A DNA stretch of 64,000 bases from Nonomuraea pusilla (GCF_900109355.1 NZ_FOBF01000008.1:310001-374000); one strand, 5' to 3'; shown: positions 1 through 9,127, counted from the stretch's first letter. Notes: a model not told the origin generated them from the sequence alone. Numbers and translations are program-made.

Positions 1-552
1 GCCGCGCTCGTGCTCGGCGCCGGCCTCGCGGCCGGCAGGCCCAGCCCCATGCTGGCGCGCAGGCTCGACATCGCCGCCGACCTCTACCGGGCCGGCCGGG
101 TCAGGGCGCTGCTGCTGTCGGGTGACAACAGCACCACGGCGTACGACGAGCCCGGCGCGATGCGCGACTACCTGCGGGCCAAGGGCGTGCCCGACGCCGC
201 CATGGTGCTCGACTACGCCGGCTTCGACACCTGGGACTCCTGCGTCAGGGCGCGCAGGGTGTTCGGCGCCGAGCGCGTCACCGTCGTCACGCAGGTCTTC
301 CACCTGCCGAGGGCCGTCGCGCTGTGCCGCACGGCGGGGCTCGAGGCGTTCGGCGCGGGCGACGACTCCAGCCGGGCGTTCGCCGGCCCGACGTACGTGT
401 ACGCCGCGCGCGAGCTGCTCGCCACCGCCAAGGCGTTCGCCGACGCGCGCGTGCTGAACTCCGACCCCGTCTACCCGGGGCCCCGCGAGGTGTCGCTGAC
501 GACGATCCTCTCGCGGCCCGGACCGCCTCCCGGCGCTCAACCGGGCGCGTAG
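1..552 (+). CDS. YdcF/SanA-like DUF218 protein, 5' end cut off by the window
   Basis: The frame is already open at base 1 and reads AALVLGAG, which is the first strand of the DUF218 fold, so the true start (and probably an N-terminal membrane segment, usual in this family) lies upstream of the window. Seen features are the nucleotide-fold start VLGAG, LLLSGD at about residues 38-43, an acidic EPGAMRDYL segment, and VTQVFHLPRA, the family's conserved TQ.FH.PRA block. DUF218 proteins such as SanA and YdcF are linked to envelope permeability, but their reaction is unknown. The last 16 bases overlap the tail of the convergent PrsW gene. Family call is firm; function is open. Confidence 0.8.
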   Translation, partial: AALVLGAGLAAGRPSPMLARRLDIAADLYRAGRVRALLLSGDNSTTAYDEPGAMRDYLRAKGVPDAAMVLDYAGFDTWDSCVRARRVFGAERVTVVTQVFHLPRAVALCRTAGLEAFGAGDDSSRAFAGPTYVYAARELLATAKAFADARVLNSDPVYPGPREVSLTTILSRPGPPPGAQPGA

Positions 553-1730
553 CCGGGCGGCGGCGTCCTCCTCCTCGTCCTGGTCGGCCGCACGGGCACG
601 GGGGGCGGGAAGCCGGCGCGGGCCGCGCTCATGCACTCCAGCAGCGCCCGCTGCTCCTCGTGGAAGGTCTGCTCGTCCACCACGTGGCGGGCCGCGCGCT
701 CGTGCAGCAGGCCCAGCTCGGTGGCGGCGAGCTGGTAGTCGCGCATGGCGCGCAGCCCCTGCTTGCCGCCGTGGGCCTTGGCCCACTGCCTGGCCCGCCG
801 CCTGCGGGAGATCGTCGAGAGCATGTGGATGTCGGCCTCGCCCACCAGCTTGGTCGGCTCGTACGGCGGAAGGTAGCGCTGGATGAGCGCCACGATGCGC
901 CGCCGGTCCCTGAACACCACGCCGATGAGCACGACCAGCACCACCAGCAGCGTCAGGTACGCGGTGACCAGGCCGGGCAGCCCGCCGTACGACGCGAGAC
1001 CGTTCCACAGGCCGTGCAGCACCATGGCGCCCGACCACCCGGCCAGCACGACGAACACCCGGTCGGGCCCGTTGCGCAGGGCCGCGTACGCCACGCCCAC
1101 CCCGATCATCGAGCTGAACAGCGGGTGCGCGAACGGCGACAGGATGCCGCGCAGCACCACGGTCACCGCGAGGTCCCTGACGCCGGAGCCGTTGGCGGAG
1201 TTGAGCGCGGCGATGTAGTAGCTGACGTTCTCGCTCATGGCGAAGCCCAGCCCCACCATGCTGGCGTAGATGATGCCGTCGGTGGGGCCGTCCAGCTCCG
1301 CGCGGCGGAAGCGCAGCAGGCCGAGCAGCACCAGCCCCTTCATCGTCTCCTCGACGACGGGGGCGCCGAACGTGGCGGCGATGTTGCGGGCGCTGGCCTC
1401 GGAGAGCTTGGCCGTGTCGATGATGTAGTGCAGGTTGAGCGAGTTGACGACGCCCGCGACCAGCACGGCGATGCCGGCGCCCCAGGCGAAGGCGAAGGCG
1501 AGGTTGCTGCGCGGCTCGGGCTCCATGCGGTCGAGCGCGAGCACGGCCGCGAGGAGCAGCGGCACCGGCGCGAGCGCCAGCACCAGCGCGATGAAGAACT
1601 GCACCGGCTCGCCGTTGAGCACGTCGAACGAGAACGAGACGAGAGCGCAGATGCCGGTGACGACCAGCCCGGTGATCAACGCGAACGACGGGCGGTCCTT
1701 GAACACCCAGCGTGGATCACGGGTCGCCAT
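537..1730 (-). CDS. PrsW-family intramembrane metalloprotease
   Basis: A 397-residue polytopic membrane protein. Family hallmarks are visible: EETMKG in a helix (PrsW EExxK motif), SENVSYY further on, and the histidine motifs FAHPLFSS and HGLWNG, which together supply the predicted metal ligands inside the membrane. Around eight hydrophobic segments occupy roughly residues 15-275, followed by a basic cytosolic tail of about 120 residues. PrsW of Bacillus cleaves the anti-sigma factor RsiW; the substrate here cannot be read from context. The start is an ATG at 1730. It converges on and overlaps the upstream YdcF gene and sits 17 bp downstream of the divergently unrelated CDF exporter on the same strand. 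Confidence 0.88.
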   Translation of the reverse strand: MATRDPRWVFKDRPSFALITGLVVTGICALVSFSFDVLNGEPVQFFIALVLALAPVPLLLAAVLALDRMEPEPRSNLAFAFAWGAGIAVLVAGVVNSLNLHYIIDTAKLSEASARNIAATFGAPVVEETMKGLVLLGLLRFRRAELDGPTDGIIYASMVGLGFAMSENVSYYIAALNSANGSGVRDLAVTVVLRGILSPFAHPLFSSMIGVGVAYAALRNGPDRVFVVLAGWSGAMVLHGLWNGLASYGGLPGLVTAYLTLLVVLVVLIGVVFRDRRRIVALIQRYLPPYEPTKLVGEADIHMLSTISRRRRARQWAKAHGGKQGLRAMRDYQLAATELGLLHERAARHVVDEQTFHEEQRALLECMSAARAGFPPPVPVRPTRTRRRTPPPGYAPG

Positions 1731-1747
1731 ACGGTGACTTTAACGGA

Positions 1748-2701
1748 TCAGGTGCCCGGTGTCCTTCCCAGGTGGCGGGGGCCGTGCGGATCGACGCAGT
1801 GCCGCTCGCGGTCGGGCTCTCCGTGGTCGACCTGGAGCGTCGTGTGGCCGATGGCGAACCGCTCGTGCAGCAGGTCGGCCAGCCGGGTGCGCACCCGGTG
1901 GCAGTCCGAGCCGCGCGCCACGATGACGTGCGCCGACAGGGTGGGGTAGCCGCTCGTCACCGTCCAGACGTGCAGGTCGTGCACCTCCACGACGTCCGGG
2001 TCCGCGGCCAGGACCCGGCCGATCTCGTCGGGGTCGAGGTCGCTGGGCGCGGCCTGCAGCAGCACCCGGGCCGAGTCGCGCAGCAGCGCCCAGCCCGCCT
2101 TCAGCATGAGGGCGGCCACGACGAGCGCGGCGATCGCGTCGGCCCGGGTGAAGCCGGTCAGCCAGACCACCACGCCGGAGACGGCGGTGGCGATGAAGGC
2201 GTACATGTCGTTGAGCACGTGCTGGAAGGCGCCCTCGACGTTGAGGCTGCGCCGGTCGGCCCGCGACAGCAGCCAGGCGGCGGCCGCGTTGACCACGATG
2301 CCCGCCACCGCCGTGACCACGACCACGGGCCCCTGCACCTCGGGCGGCTCGGCGAGCCTGCGCACGCTCTCGTAGACGAAGTACGCGACCAGCAGGAGCA
2401 GCGTCAGGCCGTTGATCTGCGCGGAGAGGATCTCGGCGCGCTTCCACCCGAACGTGTACGCGCCACGCGCCGGCCTCGCGGCGATGCGCATGGCGATCAG
2501 CGCCAGGGCGATCGCGCTGGCGTCGGTGAGCATGTGGGCGGCGTCGGAGATCAGCGCCAGGGAGTTGGCGGCGATGCCCGCGACCACCTCGGCCGCCATG
2601 TAGGCGAGGATGAGCGCGAGCGCGCCGGCCAGGTAGCGACGGTCGGCGTTCGCGCTCACCCCGTGACCGTGCCCGTGCCCGTGCCCGTGTCCGGCGCTCA
2701 T
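1748..2701 (-). CDS. Cation diffusion facilitator (CzcD/ZitB type) metal exporter
   Basis: A 317-residue CDF transporter expected to export Zn2+ or related divalent ions by proton antiport. The N-terminus is His-rich (five GH dipeptides in the first 15 residues), then come six membrane helices with the metal-site patterns ISDAAHMLTD (HxxxD, helix 2) and FQHVLNDMYA (helix 5), then a cytoplasmic ferredoxin-like domain ending in the HDLHVW and HTTLQVDH blocks typical of CDF proteins. The ATG at 2701 overlaps the TGA of the upstream ArsR/SmtB gene (ATGA), which fixes the start and implies translational coupling. A longer frame upstream is only the other-frame shadow of the regulator. Confidence 0.93.
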   Translation of the reverse strand: MSAGHGHGHGHGHGVSANADRRYLAGALALILAYMAAEVVAGIAANSLALISDAAHMLTDASAIALALIAMRIAARPARGAYTFGWKRAEILSAQINGLTLLLLVAYFVYESVRRLAEPPEVQGPVVVVTAVAGIVVNAAAAWLLSRADRRSLNVEGAFQHVLNDMYAFIATAVSGVVVWLTGFTRADAIAALVVAALMLKAGWALLRDSARVLLQAAPSDLDPDEIGRVLAADPDVVEVHDLHVWTVTSGYPTLSAHVIVARGSDCHRVRTRLADLLHERFAIGHTTLQVDHGEPDRERHCVDPHGPRHLGRTPGT

Positions 2702-3081
2702 CCCGTCTCCTTGAGGTGTTCGCGGCTGAGGTCGAGCAGCATGCGCACGTGGGCGTCGGCGAGCCGGTAGTAGATCATCCGGCCTGCCCTGCGGCTGGCC
2801 ACGATGCCCGCGGTGCGCAGCAGGCGCAGGGCGTGGGAGACGGCCGTGTCGGTGACCTCGACCGCGTCGGCCAGGTCGCACACGCACAGCTCGCCCGCCT
2901 CCAGCAGGGCGTACATCAGGCGGGCCCGGGTGGGGTCGCCGAGCAGGCGGAACAGCTCGGCCAGCCGGGTGGCCTCCTCGGGCGTCACCAGGCGGTCGCG
3001 GGTGGCGGCGACCCTGTCGGCGTCGGGTTCCTGCACCACGCAGCCGTCCAGCGCGGCTACAACACCTGAAGAGCTATTCAT
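2698..3081 (-). CDS. ArsR/SmtB-family metal-sensing repressor, probably zinc
   Basis: A 127-residue winged-helix repressor. The HTH region runs about residues 44-100 (LLGDPTRARLMYALL, then TAVSHALRLLRTAGIV). Two metal sites can be read: Cys14 with ELCVCDL (Cys67, Cys69) forms an alpha3N-type site, and Asp109-x-His111-x10-His122-x2-Glu125 matches the SmtB/CzrA alpha5 site exactly in composition and spacing. Known family members with alpha5 sites sense Zn2+ or Co2+, so this protein likely derepresses the overlapping CDF exporter when zinc is high. The ATG at 3081 has no room for a leader before the predicted promoter, so the mRNA is probably leaderless. Product family is firm; the exact metal is inferred. 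Confidence 0.93.
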   Translation of the reverse strand: MNSSSGVVAALDGCVVQEPDADRVAATRDRLVTPEEATRLAELFRLLGDPTRARLMYALLEAGELCVCDLADAVEVTDTAVSHALRLLRTAGIVASRRAGRMIYYRLADAHVRMLLDLSREHLKETG

Positions 3082-3094
3082 ATGTGCACTATAG
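3074..3094. promoter_or_regulatory. Candidate operator of the ArsR/SmtB-type repressor
   Basis: An AT-rich island overlaps the -10 box and the start codon. It begins CTATTCATATG and ends GCACTATAG, so the outer CTAT/ATAG are inverted repeats and the interior holds the palindromes CATATG and GTGCAC. SmtB/CzrA operators are AT-rich imperfect repeats containing TGAA/TTCA halves, as here. The position suits autorepression, but symmetry is only partial. Confidence 0.4.
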
Positions 3095-3117
3095 GAGCAT
3101 GCGAGGACCCGCCGCAA
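3088..3117 (-). promoter_or_regulatory. Sigma-70-like promoter of the smtB-like/CDF operon (leaderless)
   Basis: On the minus strand TTGCGG (3117-3112), an 18-bp spacer and TATAGT (3093-3088). The -10 ends six bases before the ATG at 3081, so transcription should begin at or next to the start codon. Confidence 0.6.
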
Positions 3118-3131
3118 CGCCCCCGTACGGG

Positions 3132-4070
3132 TCAGGCGAGCAGCGGGTCGATCGCGACGGCGAGGAAGAGCAGCGCCAGATAGGCGTTGGACCAGTGGAA
3201 GAAGCGCATCGGGCGCAGCGCCACGCCCGTCTTGCCGGCGTTGAGCCTGGCCAGCAGGCGGTGGACCTCCCACAGGCACAGCACGCCCAGCACCCCGGCG
3301 ACCGCCGGGTAGAACAGCGTGGTGTGCGCGACCGGCCACAGCAGCAGCGAGCACAGCACCGTCGCCCAGGTGTAGGCGATCGACTCCATGATCACGCGGC
3401 GCTCGGTGGCCACCACCGGCAGCATCGGCACCTCGGCCGCCGCGTAGTCCTCCTTGTAACGCATGGCGAGGGTCCAGGTGTGCGGCGGCGTCCAGAAGAA
3501 CACCACGCCGAACAGCACCAGCGGCGCCCAGTCGAGCCGGTCGGTGATGCCCGCCCAGCCGATCAGGACCGGCATGCAGCCCGCGATGCCGCCCCAGACG
3601 ATGTTCTGCGGGGTGCGCCGCTTGAGCAGCATCGAGTAGACGAGGACGTAGAAGAGGATCGCGGCGGTGGACAGCAGCGCGGCCAGCAGGTTCGTCGTCA
3701 GCCACAGCCCCGTCGCGGACAGGATGCCGAGCACGACGCCGAAGATCAGCGCGCCGCGCGGCGACACCTGGTGCCTGGCCAGCGGGCGGCGCCTGGTGCG
3801 GCGCATCTTCTGGTCGATGTCGCGGTCCACGTAGCAGTTGAGCGCGTTGGCGCTGCCCGCCGATAGGGTGCCGAACACCATGACAGACACGGACGTCCAC
3901 AGCGGCGGCAGGCCGCCCGCCGCGAGGAACATCACCGGCAGCGTCGTGATCAGCAGCAGCTCGATGATCCGCGGCTTGGTGAGCGCGATGTAGGCCTTGA
4001 CGACCATGCCGAAGGTGCGCGGCTCGTCCGCGCTGGTGGCGGGGGCCGTCGTCTGCCTGTTGGTCAGCAC
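3132..4070 (-). CDS. ctaB: Protoheme IX farnesyltransferase (heme O synthase)
   Basis: A membrane prenyltransferase of the UbiA family, 312 residues from the chosen GTG. It attaches a farnesyl group to heme B to give heme O for cytochrome oxidase. The Asp-rich site NCYVDRDIDQKM (NxxxDxxxD) and the block RRTRRRPLARHQVSP are the CtaB signature; the second site region YKEDYAAAEVPMLP is also present, with about nine hydrophobic helices. The start could be GTG 4070 (GGAAG about 10 bp upstream), TTG 4076 or ATG 4007; the GTG gives the usual family length. It is divergent from tkt, the common arrangement in Actinobacteria. Confidence 0.93.
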   Translation of the reverse strand: MLTNRQTTAPATSADEPRTFGMVVKAYIALTKPRIIELLLITTLPVMFLAAGGLPPLWTSVSVMVFGTLSAGSANALNCYVDRDIDQKMRRTRRRPLARHQVSPRGALIFGVVLGILSATGLWLTTNLLAALLSTAAILFYVLVYSMLLKRRTPQNIVWGGIAGCMPVLIGWAGITDRLDWAPLVLFGVVFFWTPPHTWTLAMRYKEDYAAAEVPMLPVVATERRVIMESIAYTWATVLCSLLLWPVAHTTLFYPAVAGVLGVLCLWEVHRLLARLNAGKTGVALRPMRFFHWSNAYLALLFLAVAIDPLLA

Positions 4071-4334
4071 CGTCAAGGCGCTTCCAGCAAGTGCGGGGTC
4101 AACGCGTAACCTCTGAATAGAGCGGATCCGTGGATGGGCGCCGTGACGCCTCTGCGAACAAACAAACTGTAGTCGCAGGGGCGGCCGGTCCGGCCAATGG
4201 GGGGCTTGACCCGCTCGTGGAGACGCCGGAGGCAGACCGGGAATCGATCGTCGCTTCCACTCGGTTAGTGTCCCGTGTGGGCGGGATAGCCAAGCAGTAC
4301 CAGCAATGACAACTAGATTCCGGAGATCGAGCAC

Positions 4335-6443
4335 TTGAGCACCGAACTCGTGCCAGCCCTTGAATGGACCGACCTCGACAAGCGTGCGGTCGACGTCGTT
4401 CGAGCCCTGGCGATGGACGCTGTGGAGAAGGCGGGCTCGGGTCACCCCGGCACCGCGATGAGCCTGGCCCCCGCCGCCTACCTGCTGTTCCAGCGGGTCA
4501 TGCGCCACGACCCGACCGACCCCTCCTGGCTCGGGCGCGACCGTTTCGTGCTGTCCTGCGGCCACTCCAGCCTGACCCTCTACATCCAGCTCTACCTGTC
4601 CGGCTACGGCCTCACGCTCGACGACCTCAGGCGCCTGCGCCAGTGGGACAGCCTGACGCCCGGCCACCCCGAGCACGGCCACACCGCCGGCGTCGAGACC
4701 ACCACGGGCCCCCTCGGCCAGGGCCTGGGCAACGCGGTCGGCATGGCGATGGCGGCCCGCCGCGAGCGCGGCCTGTTCGACCCCGACGCCGAGCCCGGCG
4801 CCTCGCCGTTCGACCACCACATCTGGTGCCTGGTGAGCGACGGCGACATCGAGGAGGGCATCAGCCACGAGGCCAGCGCGATCGCCGGCCACCAGAAGCT
4901 GGGCAACCTCGTCGTCATCTACGACGACAACCACATCTCCATCGAGGACGACACCCTCATCGCCAAGTCCGAGGACGTGCTCAAGCGGTACGAGGCGTAC
5001 GGGTGGCACACCGAGAGCGTGGACTGGACGGCGGGCGGCGAGTACGCCGAGGACGTCCAGGCCCTCTACGACGCGCTGGAGGCCGCCAGGGCCGAGACCG
5101 ACCGGCCGTCGTTCATCCGGCTGCGCACGATCATCGGCTGGCCGTCGCCGAACAAGCAGAACACCGGCAAGATCCACGGCGCCGCCCTGGGCGACGCCGA
5201 GGTGGCCGCCACCAAGCAGGTCATGGGCATGGACCCTGCCAAGACGTTCGACGTGCCCGACGAGGTGCTCGCGCACGCCCACGCCGTGGCGCAGCGGGGC
5301 CGCGCGGCCCACGCCGAGTGGGAGAAGCGCTTCTCGCAGTGGCGGGCGGCCAACCCCGAGCGGGCCGAGGAGCTCGACCGCATCTCCCACCGCGAACTGC
5401 CCGCGGGCTGGGCCAAGGCGCTGCCGTCCTTCGAGACCGGCTCCTCCGTGGCCACCCGCAAGGCCTCGGGCGAGGTGCTGAACGCGCTCGCCCCGGTGCT
5501 GCCCGAGCTGTGGGGCGGCTCGGCCGACCTGGCCGAGTCGAACAACACCACGATGAAGGGCGAGCCGTCCTTCATCCCCGAGGAGTACCAGACCAAGGAG
5601 TTCCCGGGTAACCGGTACGGCCGCACGCTGCACTTCGGCATCCGCGAGCACGCGATGGGCTCGATTCTGAACGGCATCGCGCTGCACGGCGGCACCCGCC
5701 CGTACGGCGGCACCTTCCTGGTCTTCTCCGACTACATGCGCCCGGCCGTGCGCCTGGCGGCCCTGATGAAGCTGCCGGTCGTCTACATCTGGACGCACGA
5801 CTCCATCGGCCTCGGCGAGGACGGCCCCACCCACCAGCCCATCGAGCACCTGTGGTCGCTGCGCGCGATCCCCGGCCTCGACGTCGTCCGCCCGGCCGAC
5901 GCCAACGAGACCGCGTACGCGTGGAAGGCCGTGCTGGAGCACACCGACAGGCCCGCCGCGCTGGCCCTGACCCGCCAGAACCTGCCGGTCTACGAGGGCA
6001 CCACCGCCGAGGGCGTGGCCCGCGGCGGCTACGTGCTGCGCGAGGCGTCCACCGGCGAGCCGAGGGTCATCGTGATCGCCACCGGCAGCGAGGTCGAACT
6101 GGCCGTCCAGGGCCGTGAGCTGCTGGAGGCGCAGGGCATCCCGACGCGCGTCGTGTCGATGCCGTGTGTCGAGTGGTTCAACGGGCAGGACCCTGCTTAC
6201 AAGCAGACCATCCTCCCCTCGTCGATCAAGGCGCGGGTCGCCGTGGAGGCGGGCGTCTCCCTGGGCTGGCACGCCTTCGTCGGCGAGTGCGGCGAGGTGG
6301 TCGGCCTGGAGCACTTCGGCGCTTCCGCGCCGTACAGGACGCTGTACGAGCAGTTCGGGCTGACGGCGGAGCGGGTGGCCGCGGCGGCCAGGGCCAGCCT
6401 CGCGAAGCTGGGCCAGGACAAGGGCGAGACGACGGGAAACTGA
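4335..6443 (+). CDS. tkt: Transketolase
   Basis: A 702-residue thiamine-diphosphate enzyme that moves two-carbon units between ketose and aldose phosphates in the non-oxidative pentose phosphate pathway. Seen are the N-terminal GSGHPGTAMSLAP motif, the ThDP-binding VSDGDIEEGISHEA (GDG box) followed by NHISIEDDT, and in the Pyr domain FGIREHAMG with catalytic Glu plus DSIGLGEDGPTHQPIEH. Start is a TTG at 4335 with GGAG ten bases upstream. It opens the operon tkt-tal-pgi-zwf-opcA-pgl, two bases before tal. Length and motifs are complete. Confidence 0.97.
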   Translation: MSTELVPALEWTDLDKRAVDVVRALAMDAVEKAGSGHPGTAMSLAPAAYLLFQRVMRHDPTDPSWLGRDRFVLSCGHSSLTLYIQLYLSGYGLTLDDLRRLRQWDSLTPGHPEHGHTAGVETTTGPLGQGLGNAVGMAMAARRERGLFDPDAEPGASPFDHHIWCLVSDGDIEEGISHEASAIAGHQKLGNLVVIYDDNHISIEDDTLIAKSEDVLKRYEAYGWHTESVDWTAGGEYAEDVQALYDALEAARAETDRPSFIRLRTIIGWPSPNKQNTGKIHGAALGDAEVAATKQVMGMDPAKTFDVPDEVLAHAHAVAQRGRAAHAEWEKRFSQWRAANPERAEELDRISHRELPAGWAKALPSFETGSSVATRKASGEVLNALAPVLPELWGGSADLAESNNTTMKGEPSFIPEEYQTKEFPGNRYGRTLHFGIREHAMGSILNGIALHGGTRPYGGTFLVFSDYMRPAVRLAALMKLPVVYIWTHDSIGLGEDGPTHQPIEHLWSLRAIPGLDVVRPADANETAYAWKAVLEHTDRPAALALTRQNLPVYEGTTAEGVARGGYVLREASTGEPRVIVIATGSEVELAVQGRELLEAQGIPTRVVSMPCVEWFNGQDPAYKQTILPSSIKARVAVEAGVSLGWHAFVGECGEVVGLEHFGASAPYRTLYEQFGLTAERVAAAARASLAKLGQDKGETTGN

Positions 6444-6445
6444 CA

Positions 6446-7537
6446 ATGAGCGAGAACCTGAACAAGCTGACCGGCCAGGGCGTCTCCATCTGGCTGGACG
6501 ACATCAGCCGCGAGCGGCTGCGCACCGGCAACCTGGAGCAGCTGATCCGCGAGAAGAACGTGGTCGGCGTCACCTCCAACCCGACGATCTTCGCCTCGGC
6601 GCTCGGCAAGGGCGACGCCTACGACGCCCAGATGCACGACCTCGCCGTGCGCGGGGTCAGCGTGGAGGAGGCCGTGCGCGCCATCACCACGTACGACATC
6701 CGCTGGGCCGCCGACGTGCTGCGCCCGGTGTACGACGCCACGGGCGGGGTCGACGGCCGCGTGTCGCTGGAGGTCGACCCGCGCCTGGCCCGCGACGCCG
6801 AGAAGACGGTGGCCGAGGCCCGCGCCCTGTGGTGGCTGGTCGACAGGCCGAACCTGTTCATCAAGATCCCGGCCACCCAGGAGGGCCTGCCCGCGATCAC
6901 GCAGGCGCTGTCCGAGGGCATCAGCGTCAACGTCACGCTGATCTTCTCGCTGGAGCGCTACCGCGCGGTCATGGACGCCTGGCTCGCCGGCCTCGAGGCC
7001 GCCCAGGCCAAGGGGCTCGACCTCGCGGCCATCGAGTCCGTGGCCTCGTTCTTCGTCAGCCGCGTCGACACCGAGATCGACAAGCGGCTCGACCAGGCGG
7101 GCAAGCCGGAGCTGAAGGGGCAGGCCGGCGTGGCGAACGCGCGCCTGGCCTACGCCGCGTACGAGGAGGTCGTGGCCTCCGAGCGCTGGCAGCGGCTGCG
7201 CGCCGCCGGCGCCCGCCCGCAGCGCCCGCTGTGGGCCTCGACCGGCGTGAAGAACCCCGACTACTCCCCGACGCTCTACGTCGACCAGCTCGTCGCCCCC
7301 GGCACGGTCAACACCATGCCGGAGAAGACGCTCGACGCCACCGCCGCACGGGCCGCCATCACGGGCGACACCGTGCGCCCCTTCTACGAGCAGGCGTGGA
7401 ACACCATGGCCGCGCTCAAGGAGGCCGGCATCGACTACGACGACGTCGTCGCGGTGCTGGAGGAGGAGGGCGTCCAGAAGTTCGAGGCGTCCTGGGACGA
7501 ACTGCTCGAGAGCGTCACCAAGAACCTGGTTCCGTGA
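6446..7537 (+). CDS. tal: Transaldolase
   Basis: A 363-residue (beta/alpha)8 enzyme that transfers dihydroxyacetone units between sugar phosphates. It is of the longer actinobacterial type. The Schiff-base lysine lies in NLFIKIPATQEG, preceded by the conserved TSNPTIF near the N-terminus and followed by SVNVTLIFSLERY and ASFFVSRVDTEID. The ATG at 6446 sits two bases after the tkt stop behind GGGAA, and the TGA overlaps the pgi ATG, so synthesis is coupled along the operon. Confidence 0.96.
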   Translation: MSENLNKLTGQGVSIWLDDISRERLRTGNLEQLIREKNVVGVTSNPTIFASALGKGDAYDAQMHDLAVRGVSVEEAVRAITTYDIRWAADVLRPVYDATGGVDGRVSLEVDPRLARDAEKTVAEARALWWLVDRPNLFIKIPATQEGLPAITQALSEGISVNVTLIFSLERYRAVMDAWLAGLEAAQAKGLDLAAIESVASFFVSRVDTEIDKRLDQAGKPELKGQAGVANARLAYAAYEEVVASERWQRLRAAGARPQRPLWASTGVKNPDYSPTLYVDQLVAPGTVNTMPEKTLDATAARAAITGDTVRPFYEQAWNTMAALKEAGIDYDDVVAVLEEEGVQKFEASWDELLESVTKNLVP

Positions 7538-9126
7538 TGGAGGTGTCCTACCGCGGCGAGGAGGTGGCTGCCGCCGCCTCCTCCGCCGCGGTGCGGCTCG
7601 CGTCCGGCGGCGTGCCCGAGCGGCTCGCCGCGGGCGACCCCGCCCTGTGGGGGCAGGGGGCCGAGGGGGCGGCGGCGCCGCGCGTCCCCCGCGAGCTGCT
7701 GCCCGAGCTGGCCGAACTGGCCGGCCGGGCACGGGCCGAAGGGCTCACGAACGTCGTGCTGGCCGGCGCCGGCGGGGCGGCCCTGGCGGCCGAGGCGATC
7801 TGCGCCACGGCCGACGTGCCGCTGACCGTCCTCGACACGACCGACCCCGGCCAGGTGCGGCGCGCGCTGTCCGACCGGCTCGACGCGACCGTGGTGGTCG
7901 TCACCGGCGGCGAGGGTCCCGCCGTCGAGCAGGACAGCCTGCTGCGGGTGTACGACGCGCTCTTCCGCGACGCGGGCCTGGCGCCCGCCGCCCGGATCGT
8001 GGTCGTCGCCGGCACCCGGTCGCCGCTCGCCGTGGCCGCCGTGGGCGGGGGCCACCGCGTCGTCCGCGAGGTCGTCCACGAGGACGTGCCAGGGCGGGCG
8101 CTGTCGGCGTCCGCGCTCGTGCCCGCGGCGCTCGCGGGCGCCGACGTGGAGCGCCTGCTCGGCGACGCCGCCGACGTGCTGCCGCTGCTGGGGTCCGCCG
8201 AGGGCAACCCCGGCCTGGCGCTGGGCGCCGCGCTGGGCGGCGCGGCGCTGGCCGGGCGCGACAAGCTGCTGCTCGACGACCGGCTGTCGGCCTCCAGCGG
8301 GCTGCCCGAATGGATCGAGCAGCTCGTCGCCGGCTTCACCGGCAAGCAGGGCAGGGGCATCCTGCCGGTGGTGGGCGCCGACAGGAACGACACCCGCGAC
8401 GAGCTGGTCGTCGCCATCGAGTCCGACGACGGCGACGTACGCGTCGACGGGCCGCTCGGCGCCCAGTTCCTCGTGTGGGAGTACGCCGCGGCCGTGGCCG
8501 CGCACCTGCTCGGTGTCGCGCCGCTCGACCGGCCCGACGCGGCGGAGCCGGAGGGGAACACCGCCGCGCTGCTCGCGCTGCCCGTCCTGCCCGCCGGGGC
8601 GCCCGCGCTGGTCGACGGGCCGGTCGAGGTGCACGGCCCGGTCACCGCCAAGGACCTTCCCGGGGTGTTCGCCGAGCTGCTGCACGCCGTCCCCGACGAC
8701 GGCTACCTCGCGATCACCGCCTACCTCGACCGGCTCGCGGCGTTCGACGCGCCCGTGCCCGAGGGCGCCGACTTCGAGCAGATGACCGACGCGTGGCTGG
8801 CGGCCGACGCCGCCACGCTGCGCCCGCTGCTCGCGCTGCGCACGAACCGGCCGGTGACGTTCGGATGGGGGGCCAGGTCGCTCCACGCGACCGGCCAGTA
8901 TCACAAGGGCGGGCCGCAGAACGGGGTGTTCCTGCAGATCACCGGGGCCGTGGACGACGACGTCCCGGTGCCTGGACGGCCGTACACGCTGGGCGGGCTG
9001 CAGCTCGCCGGGGCGCTCGGCGAACTGCAGGCGCTGGAGACCCGCGGACGGCCTGTCGTACGCCTGCATTTGACCGACCGCGCGGCGGGAGTCGCGCGTC
9101 TGCTCGCAGCCGCACAGGAGGCTTGA
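7537..9126 (+). CDS. pgi: Glucose-6-phosphate isomerase, divergent actinobacterial type
   Basis: A 529-residue SIS-fold protein in the pgi position of the operon. It differs from the classical Pgi in much of its length but keeps a SIS core (NVVLAGAGGAALAAEAI) and a C-terminal block, SLHATGQYHKGGPQNGVF, closely matching the Pgi-type HSTGQxHKGG segment of fused transaldolase/isomerase proteins. The predicted reaction is glucose-6-P to fructose-6-P interconversion, linking glycolysis to the downstream zwf. ATG overlaps the tal stop (ATGA). Substrate is inferred from family and location; a second canonical pgi elsewhere in the genome is possible. Confidence 0.87.
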   Translation: MEVSYRGEEVAAAASSAAVRLASGGVPERLAAGDPALWGQGAEGAAAPRVPRELLPELAELAGRARAEGLTNVVLAGAGGAALAAEAICATADVPLTVLDTTDPGQVRRALSDRLDATVVVVTGGEGPAVEQDSLLRVYDALFRDAGLAPAARIVVVAGTRSPLAVAAVGGGHRVVREVVHEDVPGRALSASALVPAALAGADVERLLGDAADVLPLLGSAEGNPGLALGAALGGAALAGRDKLLLDDRLSASSGLPEWIEQLVAGFTGKQGRGILPVVGADRNDTRDELVVAIESDDGDVRVDGPLGAQFLVWEYAAAVAAHLLGVAPLDRPDAAEPEGNTAALLALPVLPAGAPALVDGPVEVHGPVTAKDLPGVFAELLHAVPDDGYLAITAYLDRLAAFDAPVPEGADFEQMTDAWLAADAATLRPLLALRTNRPVTFGWGARSLHATGQYHKGGPQNGVFLQITGAVDDDVPVPGRPYTLGGLQLAGALGELQALETRGRPVVRLHLTDRAAGVARLLAAAQEA

Positions 9127-9127
9127 C

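Noticed and set aside
4206..4211. TTGACC as -35 for tkt
   Set aside because: No matching -10 at 16-19 bp; the tkt promoter could not be placed in the 264-bp divergent gap.
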